This document shows, one piece after another, positions 6,867-14,453 of a DNA stretch of 56,108 nt. This DNA is from a virus: IMG/VR virus record IMGVR_UViG_3300031565_000040, positions 1-56,108 of that record, one strand, 5' to 3'. The notes under the pieces are model-generated. The model did not search any database and was not told the DNA's origin. It worked only from the letters and a program-made list of their open reading frames with translations. The position numbers and the translations under genes were made by a program. The number at the start of each line of letters is the position of its first letter. The first letter of the stretch is position 1.

Positions 6867-7119
6867 CCCGAACTGGAAGGACAAGTAATGAGTATTGTAC
6901 GAGTTTTTAAGATAAAAAAGGATGCAACTGATGAGCAATGTAAAGCCATTTCGGACAAGTTGGATTATCACGGCAAATTGCTATGTGACAATGAAAGGCG
7001 AAAAGAAATAGTTGCTTGTTTCGATGATGAGCTTGATTTGTTGGCATTTATGGTAGCGATAGGCGGAGCTAAAATAATCATAAAATAAGCATTTGAGTCA
7101 CGAGGTTAAGTGACCCGAA
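6846..7119. repeat. 27-bp direct repeat bracketing the 66-aa gene
   Basis: An exact 27-base sequence beginning TTGAGTCACGAGG lies at 6846-6872 and 7093-7119. The first copy encodes the end and stop of the upstream gene. The second lies beyond the stop of the 6888-7088 gene and is untranslated. A gene inserted with duplication of its neighbour's 3' end would leave this pattern. Confidence 0.9.
6888..7088 (+). CDS. Unknown protein, 66 aa
   Basis: Compact alpha/beta protein (KIKKDATDEQCKAISDKL, then a hydrophobic AFMVAIGGAKIIIK end). Unrecognised. GGAAGGACAAG precedes the start. The gene is flanked by the 27-base direct repeats, so it could be lost cleanly by recombination between them. Confidence 0.5.
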   Translation: MSIVRVFKIKKDATDEQCKAISDKLDYHGKLLCDNERRKEIVACFDDELDLLAFMVAIGGAKIIIK

Positions 7120-7131
7120 AGGACAAGGACA

Positions 7132-7263
7132 ATGAACGACCCTAATATAATCAAAGCTATAGAACAAATAGCCTCTAATGTAAATGTTTTGTCTATAGTT
7201 ATTCCATTAGTTATTTCATTGATTGGATTAGCCATAGTTATCGCTATTTTATCAAAACGCTAA
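7132..7263 (+). CDS. Small membrane protein, 43 aa
   Basis: A short soluble N-terminus (MNDPNIIKAIEQIASN) is followed by one long hydrophobic span (~18-39) and ends SKR. GGACAAGGAC gives the RBS. The junctions on both sides share GGAYAAGGACAATGAA with the next gene. It might be a holin-like or accessory membrane peptide; no family is evident. Confidence 0.55.
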   Translation: MNDPNIIKAIEQIASNVNVLSIVIPLVISLIGLAIVIAILSKR

Positions 7264-7280
7264 CTGGAAGGATAAGGACA

Positions 7281-7757
7281 ATGAATGAAATTATCGAAAA
7301 ACTAAAAGACAAGAATTATGTTCGTCCGTTCGGGCTTATGACGCCGGAGGAGCAGGAATGTTTCAGGAAGGTCGGAATAAAAAGCTGCGAAACATATAAT
7401 CAGGCTTATTGGCAACAAGCAGTAGGAGGATGCATGTTCGAATATGATCAAGATTGTACCTACGCCATCAAGCCCGACTACCAGCCTGAGCCGGAGTATG
7501 TGGATTGGGAGATTGTAAAAGGCAATGATAACTTTTTAGGAATCCATAGGCGAATTTTTAATGATCCTCCTATACCCTTCTCGTTCACCCACCTACATTG
7601 TGTGCCGTCCCTGTCGGGATTTAATTGCTTTTGGCATGATGAAGGGCCGGGTATTGCTGGAAAAGGATACATGCACAAAAATTCGTTTTGGTCCATCGGA
7701 TTGGTATCACCAAAAAAAGCCGAAGGCAAGAAAGTTTACGCAAGGTTTAGAAAATGA
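7281..7757 (+). CDS. Phage protein of unknown function, 158 aa
   Basis: Starts MNEIIEKLKDKNYVRPFGLMTPEEQ and has YAIKPDYQPEPE further on. This layout is familiar from small phage proteins whose role is not known. Aromatic-rich and glycine-rich near the end (FNCFWHDEGPGIAGKGYM). The stop overlaps the next start (ATGA), indicating coupling. Confidence 0.6.
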   Translation: MNEIIEKLKDKNYVRPFGLMTPEEQECFRKVGIKSCETYNQAYWQQAVGGCMFEYDQDCTYAIKPDYQPEPEYVDWEIVKGNDNFLGIHRRIFNDPPIPFSFTHLHCVPSLSGFNCFWHDEGPGIAGKGYMHKNSFWSIGLVSPKKAEGKKVYARFRK

Positions 7758-8473
7758 GAGAACTGCCAATAATATTCAGTACAGATATGGTCAAGGCTAT
7801 TCTCGATGGCCGAAAGACGGTGACTCGGAGAGTGATTAAACCACAACCAGTATTTGATGGTAAATATTGGTCATGGAAAAAATCAGAAAAGGATTGGTTT
7901 TCTGGTGTGACTTATGAACAACTCATAAGTGATAAAGGACTTTTATATCCCGAAAGAACACCCTACCAAAAAGGCGATTTGCTATGGGTGAGGGAGACAT
8001 GGTGGGACTTGGGACACATGGAGAATGGAAAATGGCAAGGCCGTATCGAAAGCCACACAATCAAGCCCCGCTATGTTGCCAGTTGTCCCGACCCGTTTTC
8101 CGAAGGGATAGGCGGTATAATACAGCCAGTAAATATTCCATGGCGCCAAACCTCTTTTCTTAATAGTACATGGCGAAAAAGACCATCAATCCACATGCCC
8201 AAATGGGCAGCCCGTATATGGCTTGAAGTTCTCGATGTTCGGGTGGAGAGGTTGCAGGAGATAACAGAAAAAGATGCTATTAAGGAAGGAATGTATCAAG
8301 AAGGCTTTGAAATAGAAATTAGTAAGTATGTTGATAATCCAGTGGAACAATTTGCTCAATTATGGGATTCCCTCAATGCCAAGCGCGGCTACGGATGGGA
8401 CGTAAATCCTTGGGTATTGAGATATGAGTTTAATGTAAAGCAGGGAAGCGATGAAAAAGCCGAAGACATCTGA
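7754..8473 (+). CDS. ASCH/PUA-like phage protein
   Basis: 239 aa. The opening (IIFSTDMVKAILDGRKTVTRR) and the later KGDLLWVRETW, SIHMPKWAARIWLEV and ITEKDAIKEG blocks match a widespread phage family with an ASCH-like fold, which is related to RNA-binding PUA domains. The usual end block, WDSLNAKRGYGWDVNPWV, is also present. Its biochemical role is not established. It overlaps both neighbours, so it is part of the same operon. Confidence 0.75.
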   Translation: MRELPIIFSTDMVKAILDGRKTVTRRVIKPQPVFDGKYWSWKKSEKDWFSGVTYEQLISDKGLLYPERTPYQKGDLLWVRETWWDLGHMENGKWQGRIESHTIKPRYVASCPDPFSEGIGGIIQPVNIPWRQTSFLNSTWRKRPSIHMPKWAARIWLEVLDVRVERLQEITEKDAIKEGMYQEGFEIEISKYVDNPVEQFAQLWDSLNAKRGYGWDVNPWVLRYEFNVKQGSDEKAEDI

Positions 8474-8930
8474 AATAGAAACTTTTGATATTGCAAGAAA
8501 AGCATATCCGAGCGTTAAGCGGGGTCTTAATACCGAGTTTGATTATTTCTGCAAGCACAAAGACTGGAAGCAAGCTCTACCGCTATTAAAACCAGCTATT
8601 GATGAACAAATAGAAAGGCGGAGGCTCGATGCCCAAGCTAATCGCTTTGTCCCCCCGTGGAAACACTTAAAGACTTGGCTATACAACCGATGCTGGGAAG
8701 AGACAGAGGGCGTGACAGAATCACCGGAAGAAAAGGCAGTCAAAGAGAAACAGGAACGGGAAAGAAAGAAACAAAAAGACAGAGATGATTTTCAAAGATA
8801 TTTAGAAAGCAAATCAACTCCCGCATTATTGGATATAAAAAAAGATGGTGGTTACTTACCAGGTCTTTGTGGCTGGCTTATAGATGAAATCCTGCAGAAT
8901 CGGCAGAGAAGGGAATTAGGAGTGAAATAA
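8451..8930 (+). CDS. Unknown phage protein, 159 aa
   Basis: Residues 1-80 are alpha-helical with the block FVPPWKHLKTWLYNRCWEE, a pattern seen at the end of phage replication or helix-turn-helix proteins. A very charged coil follows (~90-115). AGGGAAGCG precedes the start within the upstream gene. It ends NRQRRELGVK, the same tail as the unrelated next protein, because both ends are encoded by a repeat. Confidence 0.55.
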   Translation: MKKPKTSEIETFDIARKAYPSVKRGLNTEFDYFCKHKDWKQALPLLKPAIDEQIERRRLDAQANRFVPPWKHLKTWLYNRCWEETEGVTESPEEKAVKEKQERERKKQKDRDDFQRYLESKSTPALLDIKKDGGYLPGLCGWLIDEILQNRQRRELGVK

Positions 8931-9438
8931 GAATGTCAATCGTTTATGTTAAACCTGTTATTGAATTGTCAATGCGACAAATTTGCAAAAAGCCATATTT
9001 CAATCATAAACATGGCTGTCCTAATTATGGCAAAAGGCCAACCTGCCCTCCATTCGCACCTTTGGTATATGATTTTTTTGATATGTCGAAACCTATACTT
9101 GCTGTGTGGGTAGCGTTGGATTTGGAATTACACCGGGAAAAAATAAGAATTAAACATAAAGATTGGAGCAAACGTCAACTCGATTGCTGTTTGTATTGGC
9201 AGGGAACATTACTTAAAAGACTTCGCAGAGATGTAGAATACAATTTACATCGCCACTTATTCAATAATGCCGAACATTTAATCGTTACTTATGTACCAGA
9301 GGCAATGGGTGTTAATGTCACTGCTACTATGATGGAGGTTGGTGTGGTGTTGGAATGGCCACCCGAAAAAACAGTTATAAAAGTTGCTTTTATTGGTGTA
9401 AAGAAAATCAAAAATCGGCAGAGAAAGGAATTAGGAGT
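8898..9438. repeat. Shared 3'-end junction, two copies
   Basis: AATCGGCAGAGAAGGGAATT plus AGGAGT lies at 8898-8923 and, with one mismatch, at 9413-9438. It supplies the C-terminal NRQRRELGV-like tails of two otherwise unrelated proteins and an AGGAG ribosome-binding site. Confidence 0.85.
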
Positions 9439-9442
9439 ATAA
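8933..9442 (+). CDS. DUF2284-like predicted metal-binding protein
   Basis: 169 aa. CKKPYFNHKHGCPNYGKRPTCPPFAPL (quoted in part: CPNYGKRPTCPP) is the cysteine block of the DUF2284 predicted metal-binding family; these four cysteines could hold an iron-sulfur cluster or zinc. A late segment, EAMGVNVTATMMEVGV, fits the family's usual end. Function is unknown. Such a protein is unusual in a phage left arm and may be host-derived cargo. Confidence 0.6.
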   Translation: MSIVYVKPVIELSMRQICKKPYFNHKHGCPNYGKRPTCPPFAPLVYDFFDMSKPILAVWVALDLELHREKIRIKHKDWSKRQLDCCLYWQGTLLKRLRRDVEYNLHRHLFNNAEHLIVTYVPEAMGVNVTATMMEVGVVLEWPPEKTVIKVAFIGVKKIKNRQRKELGV

Positions 9443-9454
9443 AGGAATCCACGG

Positions 9455-9931
9455 ATGGGTAATTTCGGCCACGTTGAAAAAATAACAAGAGAAGTTGGCG
9501 GCAAGATTTGTACTTTCCGCTCTAAGCTTGAGTACAGGTGGTCTGTCTGGTGTCAGCTAAGGAAAGAGCAGGGCATTATTGTGGAGTGGTGGTATGAGGC
9601 ACACGATACCTTGCTTGAACTGGAAACTGCTTATTTCAAGAATCGCAAACTATACTTGCCCGATTTTACTATCAAGATAATAGACGGCTATGAGTTTGAG
9701 GAGACTAAAGGCTATTTCCCGCCGAAGGACTACACCAAAATCAAGTTAGCTGCACAGCAGTACGAAAACCCAATTACCCTGATATTTGCCAGCCTTCCTT
9801 CTAATAGCAAAAACTCAAAGACAAGAAAACAATACGGTAGGGCAAAGCGGTTAGAGCCTTTTCTCAAAAGAGTAATCTATAATGCAAATCGTGATATATT
9901 CAAAAAAATAAAACATTTATTTACTGCATGA
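9455..9931 (+). CDS. PD-(D/E)XK nuclease, DUF1064-like
   Basis: 158 aa. FRSKLEYRW (22-30), LYLPDFTI (~66-73) and EFEETKGY (~79-86) give the acidic E, D and E-x-K core of the endonuclease fold, in the order seen in DUF1064/phage endonuclease relatives. The C-terminus is basic. It probably cuts or resolves phage DNA intermediates and sits with the recombination genes. Confidence in fold is good; the exact substrate is unknown. Confidence 0.65.
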   Translation: MGNFGHVEKITREVGGKICTFRSKLEYRWSVWCQLRKEQGIIVEWWYEAHDTLLELETAYFKNRKLYLPDFTIKIIDGYEFEETKGYFPPKDYTKIKLAAQQYENPITLIFASLPSNSKNSKTRKQYGRAKRLEPFLKRVIYNANRDIFKKIKHLFTA

Positions 9932-9942
9932 GGCGGTGACTG

Positions 9943-10071
9943 ATGGATGAAGAAGAAATAGAAGACGACTACGAACCGGAGGTTTTTGGCTCTTTTGAGA
10001 AAAGGGCTATGGCAGACCGAATGCGCCGATTAAAAGAACCTATTGTGTCAATTTATCAGGAGATTTCGTGA
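9943..10071 (+). CDS. Small acidic protein, 42 aa
   Basis: Starts MDEEEIEDDYEPEVF and ends in a basic/helical half. GGCGGTGAC lies just upstream as a weak RBS. Unrecognised. It sits between the nuclease and methyltransferase genes. Confidence 0.45.
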   Translation: MDEEEIEDDYEPEVFGSFEKRAMADRMRRLKEPIVSIYQEIS

Positions 10072-10104
10072 CCGAGAACGAAATAATATGCGGGGATTGG
10101 CGGT

Positions 10105-11073
10105 GTGGATAATCCCGAACAACTTAGATGTATCAGCCTGTGTACGGGATACGCTGGGCTCGAATTGGGACTCAAACGAGCTTGGCCGAACGTGCGAACG
10201 GTCGCTTATGTGGAGATCGAAGCCTTCGCGGTGGCGAACCTGGTTAGCAAGATGGAAGCGGGTAAGTTGGATGTCGCTCCTGTCTGGACGGATGTTAAAA
10301 CCTTCGATGGCTCGCCATTTCGTAAAAGGGTACACATCGTCACTGCCGGTTATCCTTGCCAACCGTTCAGCGTTGCCGGCAAGAGGAAAGGGACTAAAGA
10401 CTCTCGACACCTTTGGCCGCATATTGCTCGAATCATTGAGGCAGTTAGACCTGTTTGGTTCATCGGAGAGAACGTCCCCGGACACCTTAGCATTGGATTC
10501 CCCGAAGTTTACAGAAACCTACGAAATATGGGTTACTCAGTTGAGGCTGGACTGTTTACGGCGGCAGAGGTCGGCGCTCCCCACAAACGGCAAAGATTGT
10601 TCATCCTATCCTACGCCAGCAATGGTGGACGGGGGCAGTTATTTCAACAAAAGCAAAAGTGCAGGAGCAGCAATACGGCCGACTTTGGGGGCAATGGCAA
10701 AATACAACATCTGGCCGACGCCGAACAGCAACTGCGTAACGGGATCCGGACGGCAAGGACGGGAGGGCGGAATGAATATTCAGACTGCCGCTGGCCTGCC
10801 CGCCCCGGACAGACTCAGTACGAATGGGAAGAGCCGAGAGTTGTTGTGGAAAACTCCAGCAAACGAAGAAGGATTCAACAGAAGACGAGCGAAAAAAGGC
10901 GTGAGGACAGACGGTCTATCGACGCAAGCGGGCAAGGGCAAGCTCAATCCAGCGTGGGTCGAGCAGTTGATGGGACTTCCTGTCGGGTGGACAGAATGCG
11001 ATTACTCGGCAACGGAGTCATCCGACAGCAGGCGGAGAAAGCGATAAGGATGTTAACAACGTTATTTGAATGA
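10105..11073 (+). CDS. C5 cytosine DNA methyltransferase
   Basis: 322 aa from a GTG start. Motif I LCTGYAGLELGL (12-23), motif IV GYPCQPFS with the catalytic cysteine (C85), motif VI GENV, motif VIII KRQRLFIL (161-168) and motif X LGNGV near residue 301 are in order. The enzyme would methylate phage DNA, probably against host restriction. No partner restriction gene is near. The variable region (~175-290) is unusually Arg/Gln/Ser-rich. A second frame is open across it and encodes another methyltransferase-like C-terminal motif (10043-11047). Confidence 0.8.
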   Translation: MDNPEQLRCISLCTGYAGLELGLKRAWPNVRTVAYVEIEAFAVANLVSKMEAGKLDVAPVWTDVKTFDGSPFRKRVHIVTAGYPCQPFSVAGKRKGTKDSRHLWPHIARIIEAVRPVWFIGENVPGHLSIGFPEVYRNLRNMGYSVEAGLFTAAEVGAPHKRQRLFILSYASNGGRGQLFQQKQKCRSSNTADFGGNGKIQHLADAEQQLRNGIRTARTGGRNEYSDCRWPARPGQTQYEWEEPRVVVENSSKRRRIQQKTSEKRREDRRSIDASGQGQAQSSVGRAVDGTSCRVDRMRLLGNGVIRQQAEKAIRMLTTLFE

Positions 11074-11176
11074 TGGCAGCACAAGTGCCGAGAGGCGGAA
11101 AGGAGGTAGCTGAATGAATACATAAATTGGTTCTTGTAAGGAAAAAAGAGAATTTATTTTAAGGGGTAAAGTAAAA

Positions 11177-11647
11177 ATGAATAAGTTAATTGTTATGTTG
11201 GTGCTCATTTGTTTTTGTTACGGTTGTTCAGAGCAAATGGCAGTAACACTACTCAGCAGTCCGAACGAATTCGAGGATGCTACAACTGAGGATGCTATCA
11301 GGGTTGGCACACGGATCGAGCAGACTGAAGTCGGCTTGGCAAGCTATTGGTGGCCGGAAGGAGATTCGGATATAGACCAAACTTACGGAGCTTATATTTT
11401 ACAGTCTCTTACAGACCCAAACGGTTTAGGAATATTGGGAAGGCCATACATCGGCGGCCAGGCAACTTTAGACATCGACAATGACGGTGGTATGTATGCT
11501 TTCATTGCAGGAACGGTCTACGAGATAGGGGGCGTAGAAATCCTCACTGAGTTTTCTTTGCGGTCGTACAGCGAATATCTGAAATTAGCAAATGACTCAG
11601 GCACTGATAGGTACAAAGTTGCTATTGGGACTCGTTTCAGGTTTTGA
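11177..11647 (+). CDS. Outer-membrane-like lipoprotein
   Basis: 156 aa. MNKLIVMLVLICFCYGCSE is a lipoprotein signal with the lipobox CYGC (acylated Cys ~17). The body is rich in alternating beta strands and ends KVAIGTRFRF, an outer-membrane-type aromatic terminus. It would be exported and anchored at the outer membrane. A superinfection-exclusion or lysogenic-conversion role is possible but inferred. It follows the methyltransferase with AAGGGG as RBS and has its own strong hairpin after it. Confidence 0.6.
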   Translation: MNKLIVMLVLICFCYGCSEQMAVTLLSSPNEFEDATTEDAIRVGTRIEQTEVGLASYWWPEGDSDIDQTYGAYILQSLTDPNGLGILGRPYIGGQATLDIDNDGGMYAFIAGTVYEIGGVEILTEFSLRSYSEYLKLANDSGTDRYKVAIGTRFRF

Positions 11648-11654
11648 GGATATG

Positions 11655-11690
11655 TCGGCGAAGGGCGGTAAAAGCACTGCCGCCCTCGCC
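11655..11690 (+). terminator. Strong hairpin after lipoprotein gene
   Basis: CGGCGAAGGGCGG pairs with CCGCCCTCGCCG with one bulged A around a ten-base loop. There is no U-run, so it may act as a transcript-stabilising or pausing hairpin instead of a true terminator. Confidence 0.5.
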
Positions 11691-11701
11691 GGCATTAGAA
11701 A

Positions 11702-12160
11702 ATGAAGAAGGAATGCACAACATGTAATAAAAGAAAGCCTCTCGGCGAATTCTACAACCAGACAAAAGGAAAATATGGTTTAAGGTCTTCTTGTAAGGAA
11801 TGCGAAAAAGTATATCACAAAATATATTATCGCTCAAAACATCCGCTTCAGCCGAAACAAAAGCATTTTTGGAGGCCGGAAAAAGGCCAACAGTTCGACG
11901 CTTACGGAAGTTTTGACGGTAAAAAAAAGAATGATTCTATATACTCAAAAAAACACCACAAACACCCGGCGTCACCATTTATTTGTATTCATAATGAAAA
12001 TAATTACATCTTAGCCAAAAGCCAAGATGGGAATGAATATGAATTGTATACGAACTTATTTTACTTCACAAAAAGCCCCCCGGCACAACGGCACAGGGGG
12101 CGGGTTGGAAATTACTATTGTTCTATTTCATCGCCGGTGTATATCTTCACGAGCCTTTAA
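11702..12160 (+). CDS. Zinc-finger protein, HNH-nuclease-like N-terminus
   Basis: 152 aa. CTTCNKRKPLGEFY and CKECEKVYHKIYY form the CxxC...CxxC zinc module seen at the front of many phage HNH endonucleases. No clear HNH core follows. The last ~35 residues are encoded over the minus-strand terminator and overlap the convergent gene, so the end may be frameshifted or truncated. Function uncertain. Confidence 0.5.
   Translation: MKKECTTCNKRKPLGEFYNQTKGKYGLRSSCKECEKVYHKIYYRSKHPLQPKQKHFWRPEKGQQFDAYGSFDGKKKNDSIYSKKHHKHPASPFICIHNENNYILAKSQDGNEYELYTNLFYFTKSPPAQRHRGRVGNYYCSISSPVYIFTSL
12070..12101 (-). terminator. Intrinsic terminator of minus-strand operon
   Basis: On the minus strand GCCCCC (12101-12096) pairs with GGGGGC (12080-12075), followed by TTTTT and G. 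It lies ~25 bases after the last minus-strand stop and inside the 3' end of the convergent plus-strand gene. Confidence 0.65.
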
Positions 12161-12325
12161 CCAATCTCGATTAGTCAATGGTTTTGGACAGCACTCAAGA
12201 GGTACACGTTTTGTTATGCCTATTATAATACTTTTTGTTGTGGTCTTATATTTAAGTTGACAACCAAATGTTTCCGAGCATTTGCAACCAAGACAATCTT
12301 TACGTATACGTTTACTTACTTTCAT
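12128..12325 (-). CDS. Small Cys-containing protein, 65 aa
   Basis: Begins MKVSKRIRKDCLGCKCSE, with further cysteines (FGCQ, ECCPKP) that suggest zinc binding. Basic and possibly nucleic-acid associated. It overlaps the preceding gene's stop (ATGA-type coupling) and is the last gene before the operon terminator. Confidence 0.5.
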   Translation of the reverse strand: MKVSKRIRKDCLGCKCSETFGCQLKYKTTTKSIIIGITKRVPLECCPKPLTNRDWLKAREDIHRR

Positions 12326-12612
12326 AAAGACCAACAATCTTTGCCGGAAACACTTCTTTCAGGGTCAACGGCTTGCGTAGCTATTTCAGTTTTACTCCAA
12401 CCTTGTTCTTTCGCACAATATCGGCAGATAAGTTCATCTGCTTCTCCACAAAAATAAACATTGACGGCGACATATTTACACATTCTACGTGAACAGCTAT
12501 CACATTTATCAGTTTCTGGGCATTTTCTACAGTCAGCCAAACTTCTCCATCCAGAACAACCTTCATCTGGCATATCAAAATCGGGATTTCCTAAAATATC
12601 TGCTTTTTTCAT
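12322..12612 (-). CDS. Cysteine-rich zinc-ribbon protein, 96 aa
   Basis: Eleven cysteines, in pairs such as CRKCPETDKC, DSCSRRMC and CRYCAKEQ, suggest two zinc sites. No family name can be given. The start overlaps the stop of the recombinase gene, so the two are probably co-translated. Confidence 0.55.
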   Translation of the reverse strand: MKKADILGNPDFDMPDEGCSGWRSLADCRKCPETDKCDSCSRRMCKYVAVNVYFCGEADELICRYCAKEQGWSKTEIATQAVDPERSVSGKDCWSL

Positions 12613-13175
12613 TGGTAAAGCCCATTAAGTCCATCCTGCATATCCTCAAAGCTGACATCGGCGTACATATTGGCAGTAGTGGCTGGTGAAGCGTGACCTA
12701 ATTGCTTCTGGACTTGTCTTAGATTTCCGGTTTTCTTTAACAGGTGAACGGCTATTGTATGACGTGCTGAATGAATTGATAGCTCTTTCGGTAGGCCGGC
12801 CAGTCGAACCGACTTATACCATATCCTTTGCAGGCCCTGCGCGGTCAGTGGGCCTCTTTCTCCGATGAATAGAGAGCCAGAGTCTCGACTGCCGATAAAA
12901 CTCCTTAAATGGGCGGCAAACTCCACGCTGATAGCCAATATATCATCGCCGTCGCCGTTACGTTTCTTGAGTCGATGGATGTGGATTAAGGAACGGTCAA
13001 AATCTATATCTTCAATCTTAACAGAAGCAATCTCCGAGACCCTCAGACCTGTTAGCAAAGCAAAGTCAACCAGCATCCAAGCCAACACTCCCGTCTTTGT
13101 GGTCCGGGCTTTAGTTACTTCCCGCAGACGGCCTACTTCTTTACTATTCAGGTATTTGGTGCGGTCAATACTCAT
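12609..13175 (-). CDS. Minimal tyrosine recombinase (catalytic domain only)
   Basis: 188 aa, far shorter than usual integrases because the core-binding domain is missing. The catalytic set is complete: R45 in TGLRVSE, K70/71 in RLKKRNG, H135 and R138 in HSARHT, H161 in LGHAS and Y171. Such small recombinases can resolve dimers, invert segments or assist integration. This is the prophage's second tyrosine recombinase. It lies mid-operon on the opposite strand from the main integrase, with GGAGAAACC as RBS. Target unknown. Confidence 0.75.
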   Translation of the reverse strand: MSIDRTKYLNSKEVGRLREVTKARTTKTGVLAWMLVDFALLTGLRVSEIASVKIEDIDFDRSLIHIHRLKKRNGDGDDILAISVEFAAHLRSFIGSRDSGSLFIGERGPLTAQGLQRIWYKSVRLAGLPKELSIHSARHTIAVHLLKKTGNLRQVQKQLGHASPATTANMYADVSFEDMQDGLNGLYQ

Positions 13176-13468
13176 GGTTTCTCCGCCAGAGCGATGGCGG
13201 CTTTAATCTTTCTTTTATTTTCCGTTGTGCCACAATAAGCCTTAATAGCTATCTTGCACGCATCCAGCAGGGCATAGTGGCTGTTGCAAGCCTTGACAAT
13301 AAAACAGGCATTGGCATCTATTTGTTTTATAGGAACACCATTATCTTGAGGCAGTCGCATATCACAAATACACTTTGCTTTAGATAAGCCTTCTGTTGCT
13401 TTTATTGCATAACTTCGAGGCCCAGCATCTATTTTCCACGGCCCTGGTGTATGTTTACCTTCCATCAT
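13172..13468 (-). CDS. HTPGPW-family phage protein, 98 aa
   Basis: Starts MMEGKHTPGPWKID, the signature opening of a common small phage family of unknown role. The C-terminal NKRKIKAAIALAEKP helix resembles the C-terminus of the next gene upstream (MLIAAIVLAQKGE), suggesting a shared or exchanged end. It overlaps the recombinase start, so it is part of the operon. Confidence 0.6.
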   Translation of the reverse strand: MMEGKHTPGPWKIDAGPRSYAIKATEGLSKAKCICDMRLPQDNGVPIKQIDANACFIVKACNSHYALLDACKIAIKAYCGTTENKRKIKAAIALAEKP

Positions 13469-13722
13469 TATTCCCCTTTCTGCGCCAGAACGATGGCGGC
13501 TATCAACATTTGCTTACATTTAGCATCTGTTGGAGATAATTCTAATTCATCATCCCCGTTTTCATCGACTGTGTAATTTATCAATAAAGCAAGCTTAGAC
13601 GCTTCCAGCAAATTAGCCTTATCTGCCGCGTCCTTTGTCACTTCATATCCGCACTTTTGGCAGATAACCATTCCACATTTTTCAATGCAGACTTCGCCAC
13701 ATTTTTTGCAGTAATAATCCAT
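13468..13722 (-). CDS. Zinc-ribbon protein, 84 aa
   Basis: CKKCGEVCIEKCGMVICQKCGYEV carries five cysteines in paired knuckles, a zinc ribbon. A helical C-terminal half follows. ATG at 13722 is chosen because the junction AAGGGGTTGGAAATGG precedes it. Function unknown. Confidence 0.6.
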   Translation of the reverse strand: MDYYCKKCGEVCIEKCGMVICQKCGYEVTKDAADKANLLEASKLALLINYTVDENGDDELELSPTDAKCKQMLIAAIVLAQKGE

Positions 13723-13818
13723 TTCCAACCCCTTTCTGCGTCTTGAGACGCCGTACAAGCCACGATCTCGGTTCGAGGCATAGTTAGTGCCACCAACAAC
13801 TCTTATATATTTGAGCTA

Positions 13819-14037
13819 TTAGATATGGCCAATCAATTTATCAGCCATTCCAAGAGCTGCTGATTTTGTGCCACGATAAGCCTGCTCAGTCGGCTGACTA
13901 TCAATTGCGCCAATTGTGGCGCATAAGTTAATCACCTCTTGTTCTTGTGGTAAAAGCCGACAGTCTTGTTGGGCATCCGAGAATTTGTCGTCCTCGATAA
14001 GTATGATAATTCCCTGTAGTATTTTTGTGGAGTCCAT
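13819..14037 (-). CDS. Small helical protein, 72 aa
   Basis: Begins MDSTKILQGIIILIEDDKFSDAQ, with amphipathic helices and no cysteines. Unrecognised. It starts with the same AAGGGTTGGAAAATGG junction as its neighbours. About 96 bases separate it from the next gene, with nothing clear in them. Confidence 0.5.
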   Translation of the reverse strand: MDSTKILQGIIILIEDDKFSDAQQDCRLLPQEQEVINLCATIGAIDSQPTEQAYRGTKSAALGMADKLIGHI

Positions 14038-14119
14038 TTTCCAACCCTTTCATAAAAGTTATAGTTTACATCCTACACGTCGCCGCCTACGCGCACGCAG
14101 AGGGCAGTGGGGAGGATGG

Positions 14120-14290
14120 TTAAGATTCGTCAAAAACAGCATTAAATTCTCCACACTTAGGACAATTAGAGCCATGTAATTCATTTATGCAGGTCGAACA
14201 TAAGACAAATACTTCGCCGCAACTATTACACTGGACGCCTTCGCCTTCAAGTTTATTCAACTGTTTTTTACATTGTGAGCAAGCTTTCAT
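14120..14290 (-). CDS. Zinc-ribbon protein, 56 aa
   Basis: CSQCKKQLNKLEG, CNSCGEVFVLCSTC and NCPKCGEF give three to four CxxC knuckles, a typical rubredoxin/zinc-ribbon layout. ATG 14290 is preferred to an upstream one because AAGGGTTGGAAAATG precedes it. It is the first gene of the minus-strand operon, ~150 bases after its promoter. Confidence 0.6.
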   Translation of the reverse strand: MKACSQCKKQLNKLEGEGVQCNSCGEVFVLCSTCINELHGSNCPKCGEFNAVFDES

Positions 14291-14424
14291 TTTCCAACCC
14301 TTAAATAGACGCCCGGCCAGTGTTGTCATGGATACAGACCAAAAGAAGGAGTGTAGCCCACCGGCCAGGCATATTGTTGATAATTGAATTGTTTTTATCT
14401 ATATCCATATCCATGACGTCTATT

Positions 14425-14453
14425 ATTAAAGGATAAAATACCCGGAAAGTCAA
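14425..14453 (-). promoter_or_regulatory. Sigma70-type promoter for minus-strand operon
   Basis: On the minus strand TTGACT (14453-14448) and TTTAAT (14430-14425) are separated by 17 bases. It points to the zinc-ribbon/recombinase operon. The interval 14291-14568 otherwise shows no gene. Confidence 0.55.

Noticed and set aside
10043-11047. 334-codon frame overlapping the methyltransferase as a separate gene
   Set aside because: Its first half is a shadow of motifs I-VIII and makes no sense as protein; only the C-terminal part looks methyltransferase-like. Kept as a finding, not a gene.
13720-13796. Possible tRNA ending in GTGCCACCA
   Set aside because: GGTTCGAGGC looks like a T-loop, but the T-stem and acceptor do not pair.
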